Shown: positions 1 through 7,928, numbered from the stretch's first letter. The stretch: DNA of 18,716 bases from CAIYZT01 sp031385445 (GCA_031385445.1 JANNBM010000012.1:1-18716), one strand, 5' to 3'. The notes: generated from the letters alone by a model not told the origin. Program-made: numbers and translations.

Positions 1-1022
1 TGCGCAGCACAGTCGGCGTCTGCGATGTGTCGACCTTGGGCAAGATCGACATCCAAGGGCCGGATGCCGCCCAATTCCTCGATCTGGTCTATGCCAACAC
101 GTTTTCCACGCTGCCCATCGGCAAAGTCCGCTATGGCCTGATGCTGCGTGAAGACGGGTTCGTCATGGATGACGGCACCTGTGCGCGGCTGGGCGACAGC
201 CATTATGTCCTGACCACCACCACCGCCGCCGCCGGGCTGATTATGCGTCATTTAGATTTTGTAGCCCAAGGGTTACGTCCCGATCTTAACGTGCAAATCA
301 CCAGCGTCACCGAACAATGGGCGCAGTTTTCGCTGGCCGGACCCCGGGCGCGGGACCTGGTCAATGCGACCATCGACCTGCCCGTGGATGACGAGGATTT
401 CCCCTATATGGGTTGCGGCCCGGTCATGATGTCGGGCGTTGCCGGGCGGCTGTTCCGCATCTCGTTTTCGGGTGAACAGGCTTATGAAGTGGCGGTGCCG
501 TCCCGCTACGGTGCCTCACTCTTCCGGCTCCTCCTCGCCCAGGCTGAATCGCTGGGTGGCGGCGCTTACGGTCTTGAGGCGCTGAATGTGCTGCGGATTG
601 AAAAAGGGTTCATCACCCATGCCGAAATTCACGGCCGCACCAGCGCCTTTGATATCGGCATGGAAAAGATGATCGCTGGCAAGAAAGACTGTATCGGAAA
701 GCGGATGGCGGGGCGCGAGGGGCTGATTGGGCCTGCGCGCGAGCAGCTGGTCGGCTTGCGCAGTCCCGCCGAGTTCGGATCGGGCGCGCATCTGTTCACA
801 GCGGGCGCGCGCCTTCACCGCGAGACGGGGCAGGGCTATGTCACTTCGATGTGCTGGTCGCCGACCTTGAACGAATGGATTGGCCTCGCCTTCGTGGTCA
901 ATGGCCGCGCGCGCCATGGCGAGCAGATGCGTCTGGTCGATCATATGCGCGGCACGGATGTGCCCGTCACCCTGTGCAACCCGGTGTTTTTCGATCCCGA
1001 AGGGAGCAAATTGCGTGCCTGA
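1..1022 (+). CDS. soxA: Sarcosine oxidase subunit alpha, C-terminal part (5' end outside window)
   Basis: This is the last ~339 residues of a protein that is open from the first bases of the window (frame of base 3), so the start lies upstream. The visible part is the GcvT/aminomethyltransferase-like folate-binding half of the heterotetrameric sarcosine oxidase alpha subunit. Family-typical stretches are 'KIDIQGPDAAQFLDLVY', 'FSLAGPRARDLV', 'SGEQAYEVAVP' and 'YGLEALNVLRIEKGFI'. The enzyme oxidises sarcosine to glycine and passes the methyl group to tetrahydrofolate as 5,10-methylene-THF. The full family protein is about 1000 aa, so roughly a third is seen. The stop codon TGA overlaps the start of the gamma subunit by 8 bp, as expected for a sox operon (usually soxBDAG). 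The first possible internal start, the GTG at 27, is not a real start because the conserved reading frame continues upstream. Confidence 0.9.
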   Translation, partial: RSTVGVCDVSTLGKIDIQGPDAAQFLDLVYANTFSTLPIGKVRYGLMLREDGFVMDDGTCARLGDSHYVLTTTTAAAGLIMRHLDFVAQGLRPDLNVQITSVTEQWAQFSLAGPRARDLVNATIDLPVDDEDFPYMGCGPVMMSGVAGRLFRISFSGEQAYEVAVPSRYGASLFRLLLAQAESLGGGAYGLEALNVLRIEKGFITHAEIHGRTSAFDIGMEKMIAGKKDCIGKRMAGREGLIGPAREQLVGLRSPAEFGSGAHLFTAGARLHRETGQGYVTSMCWSPTLNEWIGLAFVVNGRARHGEQMRLVDHMRGTDVPVTLCNPVFFDPEGSKLRA

Positions 1023-1569
1023 ACTGATCGCAAAATCCGCACTTAGCGGGCAGGGGCCGCTGACCTATCTGTCCACCACCATCGCCCCGGTTGATCTGGG
1101 CCCCATCACCTCGATCGCGCCGTTCCCGGGCCAGATCAAGGCGGCGGCCAAAGCGCTGAAGCCCCTTGGCCTTGGCTTGCCCGCACCAAACACCACCCTT
1201 GCCATGGGCGCCGCCCGCATCGTGTGGACAGGCGCGGATCAAGCGTTCCTGATCGGCATTCCGCCCCCCGATTTCGGCCAAAGTGCTGCAACCACCGACC
1301 AAACCGGCGGCTGGTCCGCGCTGCGGCTGTCCGGCCCGCACAGCGCCGATGTCCTGGCGCGGCTGTGCCCCGTCGACTTTCGCCCGGCGCATTTCAAACC
1401 CGGCCAGGCCGCCCGCGCCCAACTTGGCCATATGAACGCGGTCTTCTGGGCCGAGGACGACGCGTTGGTGATCCTGACCTTCCGCTCCATGGCCCGAACC
1501 GCATGGGACGAATGCACCCACGCCCTGACCGCCCTGAACGCCCGCGCCGCCGCCGCCCGCCACGCGTAA
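1015..1569 (+). CDS. soxG: Sarcosine oxidase subunit gamma
   Basis: A 184-aa protein matching the length and position of sarcosine oxidase gamma directly after alpha. The GTG start at 1015 is chosen because AAGGGAG at 1000-1006 sits 8 nt upstream and because it gives the family-like N-terminus. An in-frame ORF open from 880 only overlaps soxA. The protein shows the GcvT-like fold signature of the family: 'LGPITSIAPFPGQ', 'RIVWTGADQAFLIG' and 'SALRLSGPHSADVLARLCPVDF'. It is a structural subunit of the cytoplasmic heterotetramer with alpha, beta and delta. Its start lies inside the last codons of soxA (8-bp overlap), indicating translational coupling. It is followed by an AT-rich palindrome at 1568-1586. 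No anomaly seen. Confidence 0.88.
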   Translation: MPELIAKSALSGQGPLTYLSTTIAPVDLGPITSIAPFPGQIKAAAKALKPLGLGLPAPNTTLAMGAARIVWTGADQAFLIGIPPPDFGQSAATTDQTGGWSALRLSGPHSADVLARLCPVDFRPAHFKPGQAARAQLGHMNAVFWAEDDALVILTFRSMARTAWDECTHALTALNARAAAARHA

Positions 1570-1586
1570 ATTTTCGCAGAAAATTT
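1568..1586 (+). terminator. AT-rich palindrome with following T-rich run, possible terminator after soxG
   Basis: A perfect 8-bp inverted repeat AAATTTTC-GCA-GAAAATTT starts in the soxG stop codon and is followed by GTTCTTTTT (1587-1595). This has the layout of a weak intrinsic terminator, but the stem is almost all A/T and therefore unstable. It stands out in a GC-rich region. It could instead be a protein-binding site or an mRNA processing signal before the amidohydrolase. Confidence 0.4.
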
Positions 1587-1608
1587 GTTCTTTTTGCAAA
1601 GGCATCCC

Positions 1609-2757
1609 ATGCTGACCAACGCCGATATCGCCGAGCTGACCGATTTTCGCCGCGACCTGCACCGCTTCCCCGAGGTGTCGGGCGAGGAATCCCAAACTGC
1701 CGCCCGCATCGTCGCAGCCCTTGGCCCCAGCAAGCCCGACCTGATCGTGCCGCAGCTTGGCGGTCATGGCATCGCCGCCGTCTGGAACGGCGCGTCCCCT
1801 GGCCAGACCGTCCTGTTCCGCGCCGAACTTGACGCTTTGCCGATTGATGAGGTCGGCCAACCGCCGCACCGCTCCACCCTTCCCGGTCGCGGCCATATGT
1901 GCGGCCATGACGGGCATATGACCATCCTTCTGGCCCTCGCCCGCCTGATCGGCCGCAAACGCCCCGCCACTGGCCGCGTTATCCTGCTGTTCCAACCGGC
2001 CGAAGAAAATGGCGCCGGTGCTGCCGCCGTCCTTGCCGATCCCAAATTTGACCCGCTCAAACCCGACTGGGCCTTTGCGCTGCACAATATGCCCGGCCTG
2101 CCGCTTGGCCATGCCACCCTGCGCGCGGGCACCATGATGTGCGCGTCCCAAGGGCTGCGCGTGCAACTGACCGGCAAGACCGCCCATGCCTCGATGCCCG
2201 AAACCGGTATCTCGCCGGTTCATGCCGTGGCGCGGCTGATCCCGGCGCTGCTGGCGCTTGGCCCCGGCGGCGCCTTGACGGAAGATTTCCGCATGGTCAC
2301 CATCACCCATACCCGCGTGGGCGAGCCTGCCTTTGGCATCTCGCCGGGCTATGCCGAGTTATGGGTCAAACTGCGCACCCGTGAAGACGGCCCGATGGCC
2401 GCGCTTTACCACGAAGCCGCCGCGCTTGTGCAGACCGAGGCCGCCCGCGACGGGCTCACCGTCACCTGCCTGACCGAAGACGCCTTTTCGGCCACGGTCA
2501 ACGACCAAGCTGCCATCACGCGCCTGACCTCGGCGCTTGACGCCCTGAACATCCCCCACGACGCGCGCAACCTTCCCCTGCGCGGCTCCGAAGATTTCGG
2601 CCGCTTTGGCGAGGCGGGGGCGCAAATGGCGATGATGTTTCTGGGTTCGGGCGAGGCCCATCCCCAGCTGCATAACCCCGACTACGACTTCCCCGACGAT
2701 CTGATCCCGCTTGGCTGCGCAATTTTCCACAGGGTTCTGCGCGACCTTCTGGGCTAA
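1609..2757 (+). CDS. M20 family amidohydrolase (N-acyl amino acid / hippurate hydrolase-like)
   Basis: A 382-aa zinc metallopeptidase-fold protein of the M20D amidohydrolase group. Visible motifs are 'RRDLHRFPEVSGEE' (14-27), the metal-site Asp in 'ELDALPI' (73-79), 'HMCGHDGHM' (96-104) with Cys98 and His100/His103, the catalytic Glu pair in 'QPAEENGAGA' (129-138), and 'LTGKTAHASMPETGISP' in the dimerisation domain. Members cleave N-acyl groups from amino acids or related amides; the substrate here cannot be told. ATG 1609 is preferred over the TTG at 1585 because AAAGG at 1598-1602 lies before it and because family proteins begin close to this point. It is separated from soxG by 39 bp including a palindrome, so it may belong to the sox transcript or be independent. 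No signal peptide, so cytoplasmic. Confidence 0.87.
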   Translation: MLTNADIAELTDFRRDLHRFPEVSGEESQTAARIVAALGPSKPDLIVPQLGGHGIAAVWNGASPGQTVLFRAELDALPIDEVGQPPHRSTLPGRGHMCGHDGHMTILLALARLIGRKRPATGRVILLFQPAEENGAGAAAVLADPKFDPLKPDWAFALHNMPGLPLGHATLRAGTMMCASQGLRVQLTGKTAHASMPETGISPVHAVARLIPALLALGPGGALTEDFRMVTITHTRVGEPAFGISPGYAELWVKLRTREDGPMAALYHEAAALVQTEAARDGLTVTCLTEDAFSATVNDQAAITRLTSALDALNIPHDARNLPLRGSEDFGRFGEAGAQMAMMFLGSGEAHPQLHNPDYDFPDDLIPLGCAIFHRVLRDLLG

Positions 2758-2760
2758 GGC

Positions 2761-2790
2761 TCGACTCCACGCCGTTCGGTTCGATATAAC
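2761..2790 (+). promoter_or_regulatory. Possible dnaG promoter giving a leaderless transcript
   Basis: TATAAC at 2785-2790 is a 5/6 match to the -10 consensus. TCGACT at 2761-2766, 18 bp upstream, is a moderate -35. The dnaG ATG begins at 2796, only 5 nt after the -10, so initiation from this promoter would begin at or near the start codon. No Shine-Dalgarno sequence precedes the ATG, which fits. Confidence 0.35.
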
Positions 2791-2795
2791 ACCCC

Positions 2796-4727
2796 ATGTC
2801 CCTGCCACCCGGTTTCATAGACGAGCTTCGCACCCGCACCACCTTGTCCGCCGTCGTTGGGCGCAAGGTGACGTGGGACATGCGCAAATCCAATCAGGCC
2901 AAGGGCGACTTCTGGGCGCCATGCCCCTTCCATCAGGAAAAGTCCGCCTCCTTCCACGTCGATGACCGCAAGGGCTTCTACTATTGTTTTGGCTGCCACG
3001 CCAAAGGCGACGCCGTCACCTTCCTAAAAGAGGCCGACAACCTTGGCTTCATGGAGGCGGTCGAGGCGCTCGCCCGCGAGGCTGGCATGACCATGCCCGC
3101 GCGCGACCCAAAGGCGGCAGAGCGCGCCACCAAACGCACCCTGCTGACCGACGTGATGGAAGAGGCGGTCAAGTGGTTCAAACTGCAGCTGAAAACCACC
3201 GCCGCCGCCGATGCCCGCGCCTATCTCGCGCGGCGCGGCCTGCCGCAGGCCGCCATCGACCGCTGGGATATCGGCTTTGCCCCGGATCAGCGCGCGGCGC
3301 TGTTTTCGGCGCTGACCGCCAAGGGATTGCCCGCCGACATGATCATCGCGGCGGGGCTTTGCGCGCTGCCCGATGACGGCGACGCGCCCTATGACCGCTT
3401 TCGCGGCCGCATCATCTTTCCGATCCGCGATGCGCGGGGGCAGGCGATTTCGCTGGGCGGCCGCTCGATGGACCCGAACGCGCGCGCCAAATATCTGAAC
3501 GGCCCCGAAACCGAACTTTTCGACAAGGGCCGCACCCTGTACAATCTCGCCCGCGCCCGTGAGGCGGCGGGCAAGGGCGCGCCCGTCATCCTCGCCGAGG
3601 GGTATATGGACGTAATCGCGCTGTCCGAAGCGGGTTTTGCGGGCGCCGTCGCGCCGCTTGGCACCGCCGTCACCGAAGATCAGCTGCGGCTGCTCTGGCG
3701 CGTGTCGGATGAACCCGTCGTCGCGCTCGATGGCGACAAGGCCGGCATCCGCGCCGGACTGCGCGTGGTTGATCTCGCCCTGCCGCTGCTGGAGGCAGGC
3801 AAGGGCCTGCGATTCGCGATGCTGCCGAACGGGCAGGACCCGGACGATCTGATCCGCGCCGAGGGCCCCGCCGCGATGCAGCGCGTGCTGGATGCGGCGC
3901 AGCCGATGGTCAAACTTCTGTGGACGCGCGAGATTGAGGGCCGGGTTTTCGACAGCCCCGAACGCAAGGCGAGCCTGGACAAATCCCTGCGCGCGGCGCT
4001 GAAACGCATCGCTGATCCATCCATCCGCAACCATTACGGCGAAGATATCAAGGCGCTGCGCCAGGATCTGTTCAGCGCGGGCCGCAGCCCGGCCCCCATC
4101 CGCGCCTTTCGCGGTCCCCGCGCGCCCTTTGGCCAGAAGCCCGATCTGCCCGCCTCGCAGACCGCCCGCGCCTCCTCGCTGGTTTCGGGCACCGAGCGGA
4201 GCGAAGAAGATCTTCGTGAGGCGGTGATCCTTGCCACATTGATCGCCCATCCCGCCCTGATCGCCCGCTTTACCGGCGCGCTGGAACGGCTGGATCTGCA
4301 CGGGCAGGATCACAGCGCCCTGCGCGAGCTGATCCTGCACGCCCACCCCGATGCCCTGCCGCATGCCATTCAGGTGCATGCCGCCGACGCCTTTGCCGCC
4401 CTGATGGCCCGCCCGCATGTGCAAATTGCCCCCCCGGTGCGCAACACCGACGATCCCGACTTTGCCGCGCTTTGCCTTGCCGAAGAACTCGCCAAACTTT
4501 CCGCCCGCCGCGCCGTGCGCCGCGAGGTGGAAGAGGCGATGGAAGATGTCACCGGGCTGGCCGACGAGGGGCTGACGTGGCGGCTGTCCAAGGCCGCCGA
4601 GGCGCGCAATCTGGCCGACCGCCCGCCGCGCGAGGATGCCGCCGATCTGGGCGAGGATCGCGGCGCGCTGTCCTCGCACCTGCAAAGCCTGATCGACGGC
4701 AAGGTCTGGGAAAAGAATCGCCGTTAA
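2796..4727 (+). CDS. dnaG: DNA primase
   Basis: A 643-aa bacterial primase that synthesises RNA primers at the replication fork. The N-terminal CHC2 zinc ribbon has ligands Cys43, His46, Cys64 and Cys67 ('CPFHQEKSASFH' then 'YYCFGCHAKGD'). The central catalytic core holds the RNA polymerase basic motif region 'ISLGGRSMDPNARAKYLN' and a Toprim domain with 'AEGYMDVIAL' (Glu268, Asp272) and 'ALDGDKAGIRAG' (Asp312, Asp314), the metal-binding acidic residues. The C-terminal ~190 residues form the helicase-binding (DnaB-interacting) region and are more divergent, as usual. The start is chosen on the family N-terminus 'MSLPPGFIDELRTR'. It has no Shine-Dalgarno and may be leaderless. It is followed by rpoD, the conserved macromolecular-synthesis arrangement. 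Confidence 0.96.
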   Translation: MSLPPGFIDELRTRTTLSAVVGRKVTWDMRKSNQAKGDFWAPCPFHQEKSASFHVDDRKGFYYCFGCHAKGDAVTFLKEADNLGFMEAVEALAREAGMTMPARDPKAAERATKRTLLTDVMEEAVKWFKLQLKTTAAADARAYLARRGLPQAAIDRWDIGFAPDQRAALFSALTAKGLPADMIIAAGLCALPDDGDAPYDRFRGRIIFPIRDARGQAISLGGRSMDPNARAKYLNGPETELFDKGRTLYNLARAREAAGKGAPVILAEGYMDVIALSEAGFAGAVAPLGTAVTEDQLRLLWRVSDEPVVALDGDKAGIRAGLRVVDLALPLLEAGKGLRFAMLPNGQDPDDLIRAEGPAAMQRVLDAAQPMVKLLWTREIEGRVFDSPERKASLDKSLRAALKRIADPSIRNHYGEDIKALRQDLFSAGRSPAPIRAFRGPRAPFGQKPDLPASQTARASSLVSGTERSEEDLREAVILATLIAHPALIARFTGALERLDLHGQDHSALRELILHAHPDALPHAIQVHAADAFAALMARPHVQIAPPVRNTDDPDFAALCLAEELAKLSARRAVRREVEEAMEDVTGLADEGLTWRLSKAAEARNLADRPPREDAADLGEDRGALSSHLQSLIDGKVWEKNRR

Positions 4728-4745
4728 GCGCGGTTTCGTTAACCA

Positions 4746-4776
4746 CCCTTGAACCTGTTGCCCGCCAAACCCATCT
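4746..4776 (+). promoter_or_regulatory. Candidate sigma-32 (RpoH) heat-shock promoter of rpoD
   Basis: CCCTTGAA at 4746-4753 matches the sigma-32 -35 box and ACCCATCT at 4769-4776 matches the CCCCATNT -10 box. The 15-nt spacer is inside the usual 11-16 range. No comparably good sigma-70 -10 follows the same TTGAAC. In E. coli rpoD is known to have an internal heat-shock promoter near the end of dnaG, so the location is sensible. The -10 lies in a short palindrome, ACCCATCTGGGT (4769-4780). Confidence 0.55.
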
Positions 4777-4825
4777 GGGTACAAAGAATCACCCAATGGC
4801 GTACGCACCCCCCTGTACACCCCTG

Positions 4826-4864
4826 TGATTCGCGTTATTGATTCGCTCTATCTTTATGATTCGC
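4826..4864 (+). repeat. Three copies of TGATTCGC in the rpoD leader
   Basis: The octamer TGATTCGC occurs at 4826-4833, 4839-4846 and 4857-4864, all on the + strand, within 39 bp just before the rpoD ribosome binding site (AAAGGA, 4867-4872). Nothing in the protein-coding layout explains it. It may be a regulator-binding or RNA feature, or chance. Confidence 0.5.
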
Positions 4865-4878
4865 GCAAAGGAATTGTC

Positions 4879-6867
4879 ATGGCCGTTAAAGACAGCGACG
4901 AAGGCAAACCCGATAGCGAAGAGGCCGATGTTTCGCTCGACATGTCGCAGGCCGCCGTCAAGCGCATGATCGCCGACGCGCGCGAACGTGGCTATATCAC
5001 CTATGATCAGTTGAACACGGTGATGCCGCCCGAACAGGTGTCGTCCGAGCAGATCGAAGACGTCATGTCGATGCTGTCCGAAATGGGCATTAACGTCATC
5101 GAAGACGAAGAAATAGAAGAGGGCGCGGAGCCTGCGGGCGAATTGGTGGAAACCAATTCCTCCACCCGCGATGTCGCCGTTGTCACCACCACGACCGAGG
5201 CGCTGGACCGCACCGACGATCCGGTGCGGATGTATTTGCGCGAAATGGGCAGTGTCGAACTGCTGTCGCGCGAGGGCGAGATAGCCATCGCCAAGCGCAT
5301 CGAGGCCGGCCGCAACACGATGATCGCGGGCCTGTGCGAATCGCCGCTGACCTTTCAAGCCATCATCATCTGGCGCGACGAACTTTTGTCCGAAGACATT
5401 CTGCTGCGCGATGTGATCGACCTGGAAGCCACCTTTGGCCGCAGCCTTGACGGTGAAGAGGGGCTTGTCGGCCCCGATCTTGCCGGCGTCGATATTGAAG
5501 GTGCTGCGCCCCGCCGCTCGTCCGAGCCGGAGATGGACGCCGACGGCAACCCGATCATGGCCGCCGATGAGGACGACGAAGACGACGAGGGCCAATCCCT
5601 TTCGCTGGCCGCGATGGAGGCGGCGCTTAAGCCCAAAGTCTTGGAAACGCTGGACCTTATCGCGCGCGACTATGGACTGCTCGCCGAAATGCAAGACGCC
5701 CGCATGTCCGCGACCCTGTCGGACAAATCGAATTTCTCGGCCAGCGCCGAAGCCGCCTATCAAAAACTGCGCGGCGAAATTGTCATGCTTGTCAACGAAC
5801 TGCACCTGCACAACAACCGTATCGACGCGCTGATTGACCAGCTTTACGGCATCAACAAACGCATCATGTCGATCAATTCGGGCATGGTGAAACTGGCCGA
5901 CGCCGCGCGCATCAACCGGCGCGAGTTCATCGACGAATATCAAGGCTACGAGTTGGACCCGACATGGCTGGACCGGATGGCGGCCAAACCGGGGCGCGGC
6001 TGGCAGGGTCTGATCGACAAATCCCGCGCTGCGATTGAAGATCTGCGCAATGAGATGGCGCAGGTCGGCCAATATGTCGGCGTCGACATTTCCGAATTCC
6101 GCCGCATCGTCAATCAGGTGCAAAAGGGCGAAAAAGAAGCGCGTCAGGCCAAGAAAGAAATGGTCGAGGCGAATTTGCGTCTGGTGATTTCGATTGCGAA
6201 AAAATACACCAACCGGGGTCTGCAATTCCTAGATTTGATTCAGGAAGGCAATATCGGCCTGATGAAAGCGGTTGATAAATTTGAATACCGCCGGGGGTAC
6301 AAGTTTTCCACCTATGCGACCTGGTGGATCCGTCAGGCGATTACGCGGTCCATTGCCGATCAGGCCCGTACCATCCGCATTCCGGTCCATATGATCGAGA
6401 CGATCAACAAACTTGTGCGCACCGGGCGGCAGATGCTGCACGAAATTGGCCGCGAACCGACGCCCGAAGAATTGGCTGAGAAACTGCAGATGCCTTTGGA
6501 AAAGGTCCGCAAGGTGATGAAAATCGCCAAGGAACCGATTTCGCTGGAGACGCCGATCGGGGATGAGGAAGACAGCCAGCTTGGCGATTTCATCGAAGAC
6601 AAAAACGCGATTCTGCCTTTGGATTCAGCGATCCAAGAGAACCTGAAGGAGACGACGACCCGGGTTCTGGCGTCGCTGACACCGCGCGAAGAGCGGGTTC
6701 TGCGGATGCGGTTCGGGATCGGGATGAACACCGATCACACGCTGGAAGAGGTGGGTCAGCAGTTCAGCGTGACGCGCGAGCGGATCCGGCAGATTGAAGC
6801 CAAGGCGCTGCGGAAGTTGAAGCATCCGAGCAGAAGCCGGAAGTTGCGCAGTTTTCTGGATCAGTAG
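4879..6867 (+). CDS. rpoD: RNA polymerase primary sigma factor, sigma-70
   Basis: A 662-aa housekeeping sigma factor. It has region 1.1 (about 20-80), region 1.2 'DDPVRMYLREMGSVELLSR' (113-131), a non-conserved insert with an acidic run (~230-240), region 2 from about 425 ('EANLRLVISIAKKYTNRG', 'FLDLIQEGNIGLMKAVDKF', 'FSTYATWWIRQAITRSIAD'), region 3 'ARTIRIPVHMIETINKL', and region 4.2 'TLEEVGQQFSVTRERIRQIE' (from ~621) ending 'SRKLRSFLDQ'. ATG 4879 is chosen because AAAGGA at 4867-4872 lies 6 nt upstream and it gives a normal N-terminus. An in-frame GTG at 4825 has no such support. It sits 151 bp after dnaG behind its own candidate heat-shock promoter. The last ~330 bp use more G-ending codons than the rest of the gene. 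Confidence 0.97.
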   Translation: MAVKDSDEGKPDSEEADVSLDMSQAAVKRMIADARERGYITYDQLNTVMPPEQVSSEQIEDVMSMLSEMGINVIEDEEIEEGAEPAGELVETNSSTRDVAVVTTTTEALDRTDDPVRMYLREMGSVELLSREGEIAIAKRIEAGRNTMIAGLCESPLTFQAIIIWRDELLSEDILLRDVIDLEATFGRSLDGEEGLVGPDLAGVDIEGAAPRRSSEPEMDADGNPIMAADEDDEDDEGQSLSLAAMEAALKPKVLETLDLIARDYGLLAEMQDARMSATLSDKSNFSASAEAAYQKLRGEIVMLVNELHLHNNRIDALIDQLYGINKRIMSINSGMVKLADAARINRREFIDEYQGYELDPTWLDRMAAKPGRGWQGLIDKSRAAIEDLRNEMAQVGQYVGVDISEFRRIVNQVQKGEKEARQAKKEMVEANLRLVISIAKKYTNRGLQFLDLIQEGNIGLMKAVDKFEYRRGYKFSTYATWWIRQAITRSIADQARTIRIPVHMIETINKLVRTGRQMLHEIGREPTPEELAEKLQMPLEKVRKVMKIAKEPISLETPIGDEEDSQLGDFIEDKNAILPLDSAIQENLKETTTRVLASLTPREERVLRMRFGIGMNTDHTLEEVGQQFSVTRERIRQIEAKALRKLKHPSRSRKLRSFLDQ

Positions 6868-6934
6868 AAAAAGTATTTGCCAAGGTAAGTGTTCGGAATT
6901 CAATTCGTTGACTGGTCGTCAATGGAGATGAGAA

Positions 6935-7271
6935 ATGGCATTTAGAAAATTCGTGGCCTTGGTCCTACTGACATTTTTTTCCCGGACCGTCGTATTCACA
7001 AGATAGCCTTGGTGTTTGGGGAACCTACGAAGAGTGGCTTGAACTCGCGAGACTTTGTGCGGCGACTCCGACATGCTCGGCCGTCAGTCAAACAAAAGTA
7101 AATGCGTTTGGGCAAGAGTATGACGGCGTCCGGGTAAACCGCCCAAATGGACCTGAGGTCTATTTCGTTGTCGCTAAAGACCCAAGTGATGTAAGCCGAA
7201 GTGGCTGGTACCTGTGCAGCTATAATGACCTCGTATCGTCAAGTCCGACGATGTCCTGTCAGCCGCTGTAG
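6935..7271 (+). pseudogene. Small secreted protein gene with a one-base frameshift in a T7 run
   Basis: No known family recognised. ATG 6935, with GGAG at 6924-6927, begins 'MAFRKFVALVLLTFF', a signal-peptide N-terminus. This frame then stops at 7004. Removing one T from the T7 run at 6974-6980 joins it to a frame that stays open to TAG 7269-7271, giving about 111 aa. The continuation reads 'PGPSYSQDSLGVWGTYEEW...' and ends '...SSSPTMSCQPL'. The join falls at the end of the hydrophobic core, with a plausible cleavage site 'SYS|QD', and the predicted mature part has four cysteines. The coherent signal peptide plus long open frame argues for one ancestral gene. It may be a true pseudogene, a homopolymer sequencing error, or expressed through slippage on the T run. 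Flanked by rpoD and a GC-rich hairpin. Confidence 0.6.
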
Positions 7272-7277
7272 TGCTTC

Positions 7278-7299
7278 GGGGGGAGGGGCCTCTCCCCCC
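7278..7299 (+). terminator. GC-rich hairpin downstream of the frameshifted gene
   Basis: GGGGGGAG (7278-7285) pairs perfectly with CTCCCCCC (7292-7299) around a 6-nt loop, 6 bp after the TAG at 7269-7271. The position suggests transcription termination, but no T run follows, so it would be Rho-assisted or simply a 3' stabilising hairpin. The following ~150 bp up to nrdR are C-rich with no gene. They hold only a -10-like TATACA at 7378-7383 and a second small hairpin (7395-7413). Confidence 0.5.
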
Positions 7300-7394
7300 T
7301 GAGTCCCTGCCGCCACACTTCCCCCCCAATCCCTAGTGGGCCGCATTTCCCCCTAGCCTAAACTTGCCGCCATCCCCTATACAAATCCCAAGGA

Positions 7395-7413
7395 CCGGGG
7401 CGTCAGACCCCGG
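7395..7413 (+). promoter_or_regulatory. Small hairpin in the nrdR leader
   Basis: CCGGGG (7395-7400) and CCCCGG (7408-7413) form a perfect 6-bp stem with a 7-nt loop, 38 bp before the nrdR start. TATACA at 7378-7383 could be the -10 of the nrdR promoter, but no convincing -35 is present. No NrdR-box palindrome was seen here. Confidence 0.3.
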
Positions 7414-7450
7414 CCACGAGGCAGGATAACAACTAGCAAGGAGGGAGCCG

Positions 7451-7918
7451 ATGCGCTGCCCATTCTGCGGGAATATTGATACTCAAGTGAAGGACTCGCG
7501 GCCCGCGGAGGATCACGTTTCGATCCGTCGCCGCCGTTTTTGTCCGGCCTGTGGTGGGCGTTTTACCACTTATGAGCGGGTGCAGTTGCGCGACCTTGTG
7601 GTGGTGAAATCATCGGGTAAGCGCGAGGATTTTGACCGCACCAAACTGGAACGCTCGATCCGGATCGCCATGCAGAAACGCCCGATTGATCCCGAACGGA
7701 TTGATCAGATGATTTCCGGCATCGTGCGGCGGCTGGAATCCTTGGGTGATACCGACATTCCGTCCAAGATGATTGGCGAGATTGTGATGGAAAGCCTCGC
7801 GCGGATCGACACGGTGGCTTACGTCCGTTTTGCCAGTGTTTACAAGAACTTCCAAGCGGCGGACGACTTTGACCGCTTCGTCTCGGAACTGCGGCCGAAC
7901 CCCGGCGCTGACGATTGA
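7451..7918 (+). CDS. nrdR: Transcriptional repressor NrdR
   Basis: A 155-aa protein of normal NrdR length. The N-terminal zinc ribbon has Cys3, Cys6, Cys31 and Cys34 ('MRCPFCGNID', 'RRRRFCPACGGRFTTYERV'). The rest is an ATP-cone domain ('VVKSSGKREDFDRTKLERSI', then 'VAYVRFASVYKNF'). NrdR senses ATP/dATP and represses ribonucleotide reductase genes by binding NrdR boxes. A strong ribosome binding site (AAGGAGGG, 7439-7446) precedes the ATG. In many alphaproteobacteria nrdR is followed by riboflavin genes; here it ends at a terminator facing a convergent glyoxalase gene, so this junction may be a rearrangement point. Confidence 0.96.
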   Translation: MRCPFCGNIDTQVKDSRPAEDHVSIRRRRFCPACGGRFTTYERVQLRDLVVVKSSGKREDFDRTKLERSIRIAMQKRPIDPERIDQMISGIVRRLESLGDTDIPSKMIGEIVMESLARIDTVAYVRFASVYKNFQAADDFDRFVSELRPNPGADD

Positions 7919-7928
7919 TGGCTTGAAT

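Noticed and set aside
967..2310. Long open frame on the - strand opposite soxG and the amidohydrolase
   Set aside because: It overlaps two well-supported genes, its protein is low-complexity and rich in Gly/Gln/His/Arg, and such antisense frames are expected in GC-rich DNA.
3024..4820. 598-codon open frame on the - strand opposite dnaG
   Set aside because: It mirrors dnaG codon structure, has no recognisable domains and no ribosome binding site; dnaG itself is certain.
4789..6225. 478-codon open frame on the - strand opposite rpoD
   Set aside because: The composition is His/Phe/Asp-rich from reversed rpoD codons, with no family likeness; rpoD is certain.
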